From NCBI GenBank assembly GCA_029007295.1, contig JAQXHN010000048.1, positions 1 to 61,489 on the forward strand: a stretch of 61,489 nucleotides of DNA, given 5' to 3'. Below are positions 1 to 7,242 of the stretch, piece after piece. Position numbers and translations under genes: made by a program. The notes below the pieces were generated by a model, which worked only from the letters and a program-made list of their open reading frames with translations, was not told where the DNA came from and searched no databases. The DNA is from Clostridia bacterium (GTDB lineage: Bacteria > Bacillota > Clostridia > Oscillospirales > CAG-272). Each line of letters opens with the position of its first letter. The first letter of the stretch is position 1.

Positions 1-160
1 GAAGCTGTCCCGAAATGACGAGAATAAGTCCCGTACAGTCACCGCCCGTACGGATAAGGTCGCCTTTATTGCAGTGAAGCTCTCTGACACTTGCAGATAA
101 AGCTTGCTGTTCATTTATGTTTAATTTATTCCAAATCGGAAAATAAGTTGAAATATCCAC
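1..160 (-). CDS. Crp/Fnr family transcriptional regulator, N-terminal part (runs off left edge)
   Basis: The minus strand reads an open frame beginning VDISTYFPIWNKLN and continuing through HCNKGDLIRTGGDCTG to LILVISGQL, which is the start of a cyclic-nucleotide-binding-type beta roll as found in clostridial Crp/Fnr regulators. The start is taken as GTG at 160, because GGAGGT lies seven bases upstream (complement of 168-173) and a good promoter precedes it. Only about 53 codons are inside the window, so the effector pocket and the C-terminal helix-turn-helix cannot be inspected. Such regulators often respond to redox or nitrosative stress in clostridia, but nothing visible here fixes the signal. 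Confidence 0.75.
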   Translation of the reverse strand, partial: MDISTYFPIWNKLNINEQQALSASVRELHCNKGDLIRTGGDCTGLILVISGQL

Positions 161-188
161 AATTTGCACCTCCGAAGGTGATGGAAAC

Positions 189-217
189 AGTATACTATAA
201 TTTAAGGCATGTGTCAA
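189..217 (-). promoter_or_regulatory. Sigma-A promoter of the Crp/Fnr gene
   Basis: On the minus strand TTGACA (217-212) is followed after 17 bases by TATACT (194-189), about 29 bases before the GTG start. This is a near-consensus housekeeping promoter. It overlaps the upstream end of the plus-strand coding remnant, which argues that the remnant has no intact 5' end. Confidence 0.7.
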
Positions 218-219
218 TA

Positions 220-573
220 ACCTCACAGACCATTATTGACGCATACGCTCAGGGACACGGTGCGCTTGCCGATGTTCTTCATGCTTTGAATTTCGGTATT
301 ATAATCTGTGGCAGCCACGGCTGCGGTAATGGGATTTGCCCGACAGTTTCAAATGCTGTTGCAAAATCCTCATAACCGATGGCAGAGGACTTATGCCGCA
401 AAGCAGGCTTCATGTTTCCTAAAAGCGCTAATACAAAGGAGTTTTTAGAGCTTATTAAAACATATCCCGATGTTACCGCAGATGCGGTTGACTCATTACT
501 CAAAACAATAAAATTTAATGAAAAGAAAGAGGTAACGCTTGCAGTTTTTTCCATGTGCCGTGCATATGCTTAA
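220..573 (+). pseudogene. Coding remnant interrupted by an in-frame TAA
   Basis: One plus-strand frame has coding-like codon use from about 220 to the TAA at 571-573 but is cut by another TAA at 373-375. Before the stop it reads AYAQGHGALADVLHALNFG and a Cys-rich stretch GSHGCGNGICPTVSNA. After it comes MAEDLCRKAGFMFP and, at the end, VFSMCRAYA. There is no good ribosome binding site before the apparent restart at 379, and the 5' part runs into the divergent Crp promoter. I do not recognise the family. It is either a decayed gene, a sequencing error, or a short gene starting at 379. It does not look like cotJA or cotJB, which often precede cotJC. Confidence 0.45.
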
Positions 574-673
574 CGCCAAAAAATATTTATTAAAATCGCA
601 TAAATATAAAATTGTTACATATTCGTTTGCGAATCGGTAAAAATAGTTTATAGAAACCAAACGGAGGTAAATT

Positions 674-1339
674 ATGTTTAAACACGAAAAGATGCTTTTT
701 CATCCTGTAGCGGTAGAGAAACCTAATCCTCAATATGCGGCGCTTTTGCAAGAACAGCTCGGCGGCGGTAACGGCGAGCTTAAAGCGGCAATGCAGTATA
801 TGTCGCAGAGCTTTAGAATTAAAGACCCTGAAATTAAGGATTTGTTTCTTGACATTGCCGCCGAGGAACTCGGTCATATGGAAATGGTGGCTCAGACGAT
901 CAATCTATTAAACGGACACGATGTCGACGCCGAAAAGGTGCCGTCCGGTGAGGTTCAGTCCCATGTGCTTTTAGGGCTTAACCCCGGTCTCATTAATGCT
1001 TCCGGCTACTCCTGGACCGGTGATTATGTAACTGTTACCGGTGATTTGTGTGCGGATCTTTTAAGCAATATCGCATCAGAGCAGCGTGCAAAGGTGGTTT
1101 ACGAATATCTATATCGCCAGATTAATGACAAAAAGGTACGTGAAACCATTGACTTCCTTTTGAACCGTGAAGAAGCGCACAATCAGATGTTCCGCAACGC
1201 CTTTAACAAGGTGCAGAACTCCGGCTCTAACCGAGAATTCGGCACAACAAAGGCCGCTAAAATGTATTTTTCAATGTCGGATCCGGGACCTAATGCGTTT
1301 GCAACGAACGATACAAAGCCCGTTTCCTTTGAATATTAA
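674..1339 (+). CDS. cotJC: Manganese catalase family protein (CotJC-like)
   Basis: This 221-residue protein has the ferritin-like four-helix layout of dimanganese catalases. Visible ligand motifs are GNGELKAAMQYM near residue 35, EELGHMEM, ASEQRAKVVYEYL and NREEAHNQMF, i.e. two Glu plus two ExxH-type sets for the Mn pair. The family breaks down hydrogen peroxide. In Bacillus, CotJC is a spore inner-coat protein, and a sporulation role fits the sigF operon elsewhere in the window. It is somewhat longer than B. subtilis CotJC (about 189 residues). The start follows ACGGAGGTAAATT. The gene stands alone, without recognisable cotJA or cotJB, and ends at a strong terminator. Catalase activity is inferred from the family. 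Confidence 0.85.
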   Translation: MFKHEKMLFHPVAVEKPNPQYAALLQEQLGGGNGELKAAMQYMSQSFRIKDPEIKDLFLDIAAEELGHMEMVAQTINLLNGHDVDAEKVPSGEVQSHVLLGLNPGLINASGYSWTGDYVTVTGDLCADLLSNIASEQRAKVVYEYLYRQINDKKVRETIDFLLNREEAHNQMFRNAFNKVQNSGSNREFGTTKAAKMYFSMSDPGPNAFATNDTKPVSFEY

Positions 1340-1356
1340 TAATTAAGGCAAATATT

Positions 1357-1394
1357 AAAGCCGCTGAAAGCTCTTTGTTTTCAGCGGCTTTTTA
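1357..1394 (+). terminator. Rho-independent terminator after the manganese catalase
   Basis: AAAGCCGCTGAAA and TTTCAGCGGCTTT form a long GC-containing stem with an eight-base loop, followed by a T run. It separates the catalase from the nusB operon. Confidence 0.85.
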
Positions 1395-1542
1395 CCGTGA
1401 AATTCTTAATTTGTGACGGCAGTACCGAGTCCGATATTTTTCAATAGAGCTACGGCTGTTAGTTTTTTCTACCGCCGCACGTATCGGTGATTCTTAAGCG
1501 ATGAATAAAAGTGCATTTTTAACCGAAAATATGCAAAAAACA

Positions 1543-1571
1543 TTGACTTTTTCGAATAATTATTATATAAT
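1543..1571 (+). promoter_or_regulatory. Sigma-A promoter of the nusB operon
   Basis: TTGACT (1543-1548) and TATAAT (1566-1571) are separated by exactly 17 bases, about 40 bases before the nusB start. No other strong promoter was seen inside the following tightly packed genes, so it probably drives the transcript through recN. Confidence 0.8.
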
Positions 1572-1609
1572 AATACAATTAAATGTATAATTGCGAGAGG
1601 TATCGTTTA

Positions 1610-2014
1610 ATGAACAGAAGCGAACAAAGAGAAGCCGTATTTAAAATGATTTTTTCACAGGATTATCTTGAAGGCGAAGCTTTGAAGGACGTGTACGAAA
1701 GGCTTTTACAAGAGCAGGAAATAGAAGAAACCGAGTATATAAGATCTGCGTTTTTCGGGGTAATCGAGAATAAATCGGAGCTTGATTCTATGGTTGAACG
1801 GTTCGCAAAGGGATGGAAATTACCGAGACTTTCTAAGGTTTCTCTTTGCATTATGCGTTTATCGATTTACGAAATGAAAAGCATGTCGGACGTACCCTTT
1901 GCGGTGTCAATTAACGAAGCGGTCGAAATGGCAAAAAAATACGATGACGACAAGGCTCCGAAGTTTGTTAACGGCATTCTGAATAACGCCGCCTCGGGTC
2001 TTGGTCTTAAATGA
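1610..2014 (+). CDS. nusB: Transcription antitermination factor NusB
   Basis: The 134-residue product is an all-helical NusB-type RNA-binding protein. It opens MNRSEQREAVFKMIFSQDY and carries the typical LSICIMRLSIYEM-like core (LCIMRLSIYEMKSM) and the C-terminal FVNGILNNA. NusB binds boxA RNA with NusE/S10 and promotes antitermination of rRNA operons. I start at ATG 1610 because GAGAGG lies nine bases upstream; an upstream ATG at 1583 would add an atypical MYNCERYRL extension. It is first in its operon, and its stop overlaps the next start as ATGA. Confidence 0.93.
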   Translation: MNRSEQREAVFKMIFSQDYLEGEALKDVYERLLQEQEIEETEYIRSAFFGVIENKSELDSMVERFAKGWKLPRLSKVSLCIMRLSIYEMKSMSDVPFAVSINEAVEMAKKYDDDKAPKFVNGILNNAASGLGLK

Positions 2015-2922
2015 AATATTTCCTCGGAATAGATACCAGCAACTACACGACCTCATGCGCCGTGACGGATGAAAACGGAAGGGTAGTCGTCAACTCAAAG
2101 CGTCTTTTACCCGTTGCAAAGGGAGAAAAGGGACTTCGGCAGAGCGACGCGGTATTCAACCATATTAAGGCGCTGCCGGAGGTCGTCGGCGCCGTCGGAC
2201 AAAGAGAAATTGCATGCGTGGGCTACAGCGCATATCCGAGAGACACCGAGGACTCTTATATGCCGTGCTTTCTCGTAGGCAAGGCCTTGGCGGAATCGGC
2301 AGCTTCGCTTTTCGGGGTCGACTGTTTTAAATTTTCTCATCAGCGCGGGCATATCAGGGCGGCTCTTTACAGTGCGGGGAAGGAAGATTTAATAGGTAAG
2401 GAATACCTTGCATTTCATGTATCGGGCGGTACAACGGAGCTTTTACACTGCAAAAATCACGAAATCGTGCCGGTCGGAAGAAGCCTTGATATCAGCGCAG
2501 GTCAGGCAATCGACAGAGTGGGCGTTATGCTCGGACTTGATTTTCCGTGCGGAAAATATCTTGAGGAGCGGGCGCTTAAAGCCGAAAAAGCACCAAGGGT
2601 CAAGATTTGCGTAAGAAACGGAGAAAGTAATCTGTCGGGAATAGAGAACCTGGCGGCAAAAATGCTCAAGGACGGGGTTGCGCCCGAGATTATTGCGCTG
2701 TATACGCTTAATTTCGTTAAAGAAACCGTAATCAAAACGGTAAAAGACGCATTTGAAAAAACGGGAGAGCTTCCGGTGATTTTCGCTGGCGGTGTAATGA
2801 GCAACCGCCTTATCAGAGAGGATATCGCAAATTGCTGCGAAGCGTATTTTTCCGAGCCGGAGTTTTCAAGCGATAATGCCGCAGGCGTGTCGCTTTTAGC
2901 TTACGACAAATACGGCAGGTGA
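2011..2922 (+). CDS. TsaD/Kae1-like ASKHA-fold protein (paralogue-type)
   Basis: At 303 residues it has the ATPase-fold pieces of the TsaD/Kae1 family: GIDTSNYTTSCAV at the N-terminus, a metal-site HQRGH at residues 110-114, HVSGGTTELL near 133 and FAGGVMSN near 258. TsaD makes the threonylcarbamoyl modification on tRNA A37. This short form located between nusB and xseA is a clostridial paralogue, often annotated as an O-sialoglycoprotein endopeptidase, whose own substrate is not settled. The canonical TsaD is expected elsewhere in the genome. It overlaps nusB by four bases and xseA by four bases, so translational coupling is likely. Confidence 0.8.
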   Translation: MKYFLGIDTSNYTTSCAVTDENGRVVVNSKRLLPVAKGEKGLRQSDAVFNHIKALPEVVGAVGQREIACVGYSAYPRDTEDSYMPCFLVGKALAESAASLFGVDCFKFSHQRGHIRAALYSAGKEDLIGKEYLAFHVSGGTTELLHCKNHEIVPVGRSLDISAGQAIDRVGVMLGLDFPCGKYLEERALKAEKAPRVKICVRNGESNLSGIENLAAKMLKDGVAPEIIALYTLNFVKETVIKTVKDAFEKTGELPVIFAGGVMSNRLIREDIANCCEAYFSEPEFSSDNAAGVSLLAYDKYGR

Positions 2923-4148
2923 AGAATTTGGCGAATGAAGAAAAGATAATATTGACTGCTTCTGAGCTTAATGCATACTTAAAGGGCAAATTCGAAAACG
3001 ACGCTTTTTTATCTTCGGTAAACATAAGAGCCGAAATTTCGAATTTCACAAATCACAAATCGGGACATCTTTATTTCACGTTAAAGGATGAAACAGGACT
3101 TGTAAAGTGCGTAATGTTCCGTTCTGCGGCGTCAAAGCTTTTATTTGAGCCTGAAAACGGCATTAAAGTTATCTGTCACGGCAGAGTATCGGTTTTTGTC
3201 CGTGACGGACAGTATATTTACTATGTGGACAGAATGGAGCCGGACGGCATTGGGGCGCTGTATTTAGCATATGAACAGTTAAAGCGTAAGCTTGACGCCC
3301 TGGGGCTGTTTGACCCTAATTTGAAAAAGAAGCTGCCGAAGATTCCAATGAGAGTAGGTATTATTACCTCTCCTACAGGGGCCGCTGTAAGAGATATTTT
3401 CAATGTTCTGAAAAGACGGTTTCCGTTTGCCGATGCGGTGCTTTTTCCGGCACAGGTGCAGGGAGCCTCAGCGGAGCCGGAGCTGATAAAGGGAATACGC
3501 ACATTTAACGAGTTAAACAATGTCAATGTTATAATTATCGGCAGAGGCGGAGGCTCGATTGAGGATTTGTGGGCGTTTAATTCCGAAGCGCTTGCAGGAG
3601 AAATCCGCAAATCAAAAATTCCGGTCATCTCGGCGGTAGGGCACGAAACGGACTTTACAATCTGCGACTTTGCCGCTGATTTAAGAGCACCTACTCCGTC
3701 GGCGGCGGCCGAGCTTGCGGTTCCTGAAACCTCCGAATTAAAGCACAAATTTGAAAATATCGTGGCAAGAATGAAAGTATTGCTCGATTCGAATATTAAA
3801 ATGAAGAGAGAGAGAGTATTACAGCTCTCGGACAGAAGAGCTTTAAAAAGCCCCGGTTATATAGTTGACGATAAAAGACTGTCGCTTGAGAATGTATCGT
3901 CAAAGCTTGATTATTCGCTTAATCTCGCATTAAACGCAAGGTCTCAGAGATTCGCAAGGGTTACCGCAAAATTAGAGGCGCTGAATCCTATGTCGGTAAT
4001 TTCGAGAGGCTACAGCGCAGTATTTACCGATAAAGGCAAATTGGTAAAAAGCGTTGATGAAATAAATGTGGGCGATTCGTTCACCTTCAGAACTCTCGAC
4101 GGCACTGTCGACGGCAGAGTAACGGACAAACGAAAGGGAAAAATATAA
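2919..4148 (+). CDS. xseA: Exodeoxyribonuclease VII large subunit
   Basis: The product (409 residues from GTG 2919) starts with an OB-fold nucleic-acid-binding domain (LTASELNAYLKGKF, then SGHLYFTLKD), followed by the nuclease core. Core motifs are TSPTGAAVRDI near 150, GRGGGSIEDLWAFN near 208 and GHETDFTICDFAADLRAPTP near 240. A helical arm and a C-terminal NPMSVISRGYSAVF segment follow. With XseB it degrades single-stranded DNA to oligonucleotides in repair. GTG overlaps the previous stop; TTG at 2928 is an alternative start with AGGTG upstream. Confidence 0.93.
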   Translation: MKNLANEEKIILTASELNAYLKGKFENDAFLSSVNIRAEISNFTNHKSGHLYFTLKDETGLVKCVMFRSAASKLLFEPENGIKVICHGRVSVFVRDGQYIYYVDRMEPDGIGALYLAYEQLKRKLDALGLFDPNLKKKLPKIPMRVGIITSPTGAAVRDIFNVLKRRFPFADAVLFPAQVQGASAEPELIKGIRTFNELNNVNVIIIGRGGGSIEDLWAFNSEALAGEIRKSKIPVISAVGHETDFTICDFAADLRAPTPSAAAELAVPETSELKHKFENIVARMKVLLDSNIKMKRERVLQLSDRRALKSPGYIVDDKRLSLENVSSKLDYSLNLALNARSQRFARVTAKLEALNPMSVISRGYSAVFTDKGKLVKSVDEINVGDSFTFRTLDGTVDGRVTDKRKGKI

Positions 4149-4381
4149 TGGAAAAAGATACAAAAACCTTTGAGGGAGCGCTTTCCCGCCTTGAGGAAAT
4201 TGTCAGACTTCTTGAAAGTCCGAACGCTCCGTTAGACGAGCTTCTTTCGCTCTTCGAGGAGGGAACGGGGCTTGTTAAGCAATGCACAAATCAGCTTGAT
4301 ACGGCCGAACAGAAAATAAAGATTTTAGTGGAAAAGGACGGGGTAATTGATGAGCAACCTTTTAAATCGGCTGAAAGCTGA
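4148..4381 (+). CDS. xseB: Exodeoxyribonuclease VII small subunit
   Basis: This 77-residue helical protein shows the XseB signature: FEGALSRLEEIVRLLES followed by LDELLSLFEEGTGLVKQC. It pairs with the XseA arm. It starts directly at the xseA stop (TAATG), and its last 32 bases overlap the start of ispA, consistent with coupled translation. Confidence 0.93.
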   Translation: MEKDTKTFEGALSRLEEIVRLLESPNAPLDELLSLFEEGTGLVKQCTNQLDTAEQKIKILVEKDGVIDEQPFKSAES

Positions 4382-5234
4382 CGCCGAAGCCGTAGAAAAA
4401 GCGCTGACAGCGTATCTGTCAAGGGAAAACGAAAGGTATCCTGTATTATTTGACGCAATGAGATACGGCGTCCTCGGAGGAGGTAAGCGGGTTCGCCCGT
4501 TCCTTGCAATAGAGGTTTGCCGTATGCTCGGCGGAAAAACAGAGGATGTCATGCCGTATGCCTGCGCGCTTGAGCATATACATTCGTATTCCCTTGTTCA
4601 CGACGACATGCCCTGTATGGATAACGATGTTTTGCGCCGAGGAAAACCTACGATGCATGTAAAATACGGTGAAGCTAATGCGCTGTTATGCGGCGATGCG
4701 CTTTTAACAAAGGCGTTTGAGATTGCGACCGAAAATGAAAACGCAGACCCGAAAATTCAGTCAAGGGCGGTTAAGTCTATTGCGGATTTGTCCGGAGCCT
4801 TCGGTATGATCGGCGGACAGATGCTTGATCTGGCAAGCGAAGGAAAGAATATTTCACCGGAAGATATGAGATATCTGCACTCGTTAAAGACCGGCGCCTT
4901 AATTAAATGTGCGTGCCGTCTCGGCATTATCGCATCGGGATGCACCGATGAAGGTATTACAGCCGATATTGACGAATATGCCCGCTGTATCGGGATAACC
5001 TTTCAGATTATAGACGACATCCTTGACAAAACAGGAGACGAAGCCACCTTCGGTAAGAGTATCGGAAGCGACGAGAAGCAAAATAAAACCACATATCTAT
5101 CCTTCATGAGCGTCGAAGAAGCGTATTCGGAAGCGGACAAGCTGACAAAGAAGGCTGTAGCGGCAATAGAAAAATATGAAAACAGTGAAGTATTAACCGA
5201 ATTTGCCGCTTGGTTATATGCGAGAAAGAAATGA
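4350..5234 (+). CDS. ispA: Polyprenyl (farnesyl/geranyl) diphosphate synthase
   Basis: This is a 294-residue trans-prenyltransferase. The first Asp-rich motif HDDMPCMDND is near residue 84 and the second, IIDDILDKTGD, near 220. GGGKRVRPFL, which binds isopentenyl diphosphate, is near the N-terminus. It condenses isopentenyl diphosphate with allylic diphosphates, most likely to farnesyl diphosphate for undecaprenyl and other isoprenoids; chain length cannot be read with certainty. ATG 4350 is preferred over the TTG just before it. dxs normally follows ispA in related operons, but here tlyA follows directly. Confidence 0.9.
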   Translation: MSNLLNRLKADAEAVEKALTAYLSRENERYPVLFDAMRYGVLGGGKRVRPFLAIEVCRMLGGKTEDVMPYACALEHIHSYSLVHDDMPCMDNDVLRRGKPTMHVKYGEANALLCGDALLTKAFEIATENENADPKIQSRAVKSIADLSGAFGMIGGQMLDLASEGKNISPEDMRYLHSLKTGALIKCACRLGIIASGCTDEGITADIDEYARCIGITFQIIDDILDKTGDEATFGKSIGSDEKQNKTTYLSFMSVEEAYSEADKLTKKAVAAIEKYENSEVLTEFAAWLYARKK

Positions 5235-5971
5235 GGCTTGACTCTTATCTTTGCGAAACCGGATATACAAAAAGCAGAACAAGAGCCCAAAAGCTGATTG
5301 CAAACGGACTTGTCACAATTAACGGGATAAAAGCGAAAAAGGCTTCGCAGGAATATACCGGAGGCGAAATTGTAGTTGCCGAGGGCGACATGCCTTTTGT
5401 GTCGAGAGGCGGACTCAAGCTTGACTCGGCTCTTGCCTGTTTCGGTATCTCCGTTGACGGCTTTGTATGCTGCGATATAGGGGCGTCAACCGGTGGCTTT
5501 ACCGACTGTATGCTGAAGCGGGGAGCGAAAAAGGTTTTTGCCGTTGATTGCGGTTCGGGACAGCTTGACGAATCGCTTTTGAACGATAAAAGAGTTATAA
5601 ACATCGAGAATTTCAACGCACGCTACCTTACGAACAGTGTAATTGATACCAAATGCGACATGGTTACAATGGATGTTTCATTTATTTCGCAGACGCTCAT
5701 TCATCCTGCCGTCGGCAATATTATCAAGACGGGCGGACATTTTTTATCGCTGATTAAGCCCCAGTTTGAGGTGGGAAGACAGGGTATCGGTAAGGGTGGT
5801 ATCGTAAAGAAGCAGAGCTTTTGCGATATGGCGGCGGAAAGAGTAAAGCAAAGCGGTGCGGCGAATGGATTTCGGTATATCGAAATATGCGATTCGCCCA
5901 TACTCGGCGGTGACGGCAATAAAGAATTTATCGCACATTTTATTTATGAGGGAGACGGCGTCCGAAAATGA
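5231..5971 (+). CDS. tlyA: TlyA family rRNA 2'-O-methyltransferase / hemolysin-A-like
   Basis: The product has 246 residues. An N-terminal S4 RNA-binding domain (MRLDSYLCETGYTKSRTRAQ) is followed by an FtsJ-type Rossmann methyltransferase with the SAM loop CDIGASTGGFTDCML near residue 80 and MDVSFISQ further on. TlyA proteins methylate ribose positions of 16S and 23S rRNA; membrane-damaging activity has also been reported for some members. ATG 5231 overlaps the ispA stop as ATGA. It sits in the standard place before nadK. Confidence 0.9.
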   Translation: MRLDSYLCETGYTKSRTRAQKLIANGLVTINGIKAKKASQEYTGGEIVVAEGDMPFVSRGGLKLDSALACFGISVDGFVCCDIGASTGGFTDCMLKRGAKKVFAVDCGSGQLDESLLNDKRVINIENFNARYLTNSVIDTKCDMVTMDVSFISQTLIHPAVGNIIKTGGHFLSLIKPQFEVGRQGIGKGGIVKKQSFCDMAAERVKQSGAANGFRYIEICDSPILGGDGNKEFIAHFIYEGDGVRK

Positions 5972-6765
5972 AAAAAATTGCAATAATAACCAATCCCGAC
6001 AATGACAAGGATTATCGCATTACCGAAAGCTTTGAAAGAGAGCTGTTAAAATATCCGTGCGAATTTGAAAGAATTCCTCTCGGAGCAGAGCTTTCCGAGG
6101 ATATTGATATGGTTCTCGTTTTCGGCGGAGACGGTACGGTAATGAGAGTTTCGCATATGGCGGCTCCCTTGGGATTGCCTATTCTCGGAGTTAACATGGG
6201 CAGAGTAGGTTATACTTTGGAGCTTGAAAAAGACGAAAAATCGATGCTTTCGCTGTATTTTGAAGAGAAATATACCGTAGAGGAACGCATGATGCTGTCT
6301 GCATGCTGTCCGTCGGGAGAAGTCCTTGACGCATTAAACGACGTGGTTGTTTCACTCGGCGAAAGAGCGAGAATGACAAATCTTTCGCTTAAAGCGAACG
6401 ATGAGGAGGTTGCGTCTTATTTCGGAAACGGAGTAATAATATCCACTCCGACAGGCTCAAGCGCATATTCCCTTTCGGCGGGGGGGCCGATTATATCGCC
6501 GACGGTATCCTGTTTGCTTGTTACGCCGATATGCTCTCATTCCCTGTCGGACAGACCGGTTATCTTTGATGACAGCAGTATTTTGACGGTAACGAATAAT
6601 TCGAGAAACGAAACAAAATCCATTTTAAACATAGACGGAATAGATATTGCCGTGATAAACGTCGGCGAGAGTATAACAGTAAAAAAATCGAAATTAAAGA
6701 CAAAATTCATACGCCTGAAAAACGACGGATTTTGCAGTATATTAAGCAAAAAAATGAGAAAATAA
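5968..6765 (+). CDS. nadK: NAD kinase
   Basis: The 265-residue enzyme phosphorylates NAD to NADP using ATP. The GGDGT motif (FGGDGTVMRVSH) is near residue 52, and the NAD-binding stretch ISTPTGSSAYSLSAGGP is near 155. Length matches Gram-positive NadK. It overlaps tlyA by ATGA and is followed 15 bases later by argR. Confidence 0.94.
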   Translation: MKKIAIITNPDNDKDYRITESFERELLKYPCEFERIPLGAELSEDIDMVLVFGGDGTVMRVSHMAAPLGLPILGVNMGRVGYTLELEKDEKSMLSLYFEEKYTVEERMMLSACCPSGEVLDALNDVVVSLGERARMTNLSLKANDEEVASYFGNGVIISTPTGSSAYSLSAGGPIISPTVSCLLVTPICSHSLSDRPVIFDDSSILTVTNNSRNETKSILNIDGIDIAVINVGESITVKKSKLKTKFIRLKNDGFCSILSKKMRK

Positions 6766-6780
6766 CCGAAAGGAACCACT

Positions 6781-7227
6781 ATGAAGAGCTCAAGACATGA
6801 CGCAATAATTGATATTATCAATTCATACAACATTGAAACGCAGGACGATTTGATTCAGCATCTGAACGAGCGAGGCTATAAAGCAACACAGGCGACTATT
6901 TCAAGAGATTTACGGGAGTTAAAGCTTGTTAAGGTTACGGCGGGCAACTCATTTAAGTACGCATTGCCGGAGGTTGATGCGTTTAAATATTCCGGTAAAT
7001 ACCGTACTATTTTCAAGGAAATTATAGAAAAGGTGGATGTTGCCGGCAATTTAATCATCCTAAAAACTCTGGCCGGTATGGCGCAGGCTGCGGCTGCGGC
7101 TGTGGACGGTATCGGCTGGAATGAAATAGTCGGTACGCTTGCAGGCGACGATACTGTTTTTATAGCAATGCGAACGTCTGAAAAAGCAACGGAGTATTCC
7201 GAGGCTATAGAAGAGATGCTCAGATAA
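6781..7227 (+). CDS. argR: Arginine repressor ArgR
   Basis: At 148 residues this is a full-length ArgR/AhrC. An N-terminal winged helix contains TQATISRDLRELKLVKV, and the C-terminal arginine-binding and trimerisation domain contains GTLAGDDTVFIAM. It represses arginine biosynthesis genes with arginine as corepressor. No arginine genes are in this window; the position between nadK and recN is the conserved clostridial arrangement. The ribosome binding site is GAAAGGA ahead of ATG 6781. Confidence 0.94.
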   Translation: MKSSRHDAIIDIINSYNIETQDDLIQHLNERGYKATQATISRDLRELKLVKVTAGNSFKYALPEVDAFKYSGKYRTIFKEIIEKVDVAGNLIILKTLAGMAQAAAAAVDGIGWNEIVGTLAGDDTVFIAMRTSEKATEYSEAIEEMLR

Positions 7228-7242
7228 TACGGAGGTAGTATT

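Noticed and set aside
574-673. Sporulation sigma promoter before the manganese catalase
   Set aside because: AT-rich sequence contains partial matches only; the small ATTCG/CGAAT inverted repeat is not diagnostic.
1395-1542. Possible small RNA or tRNA in the gap before nusB
   Set aside because: No cloverleaf, no conserved TTCGA-type arm, and no promoter-terminator pair around it.
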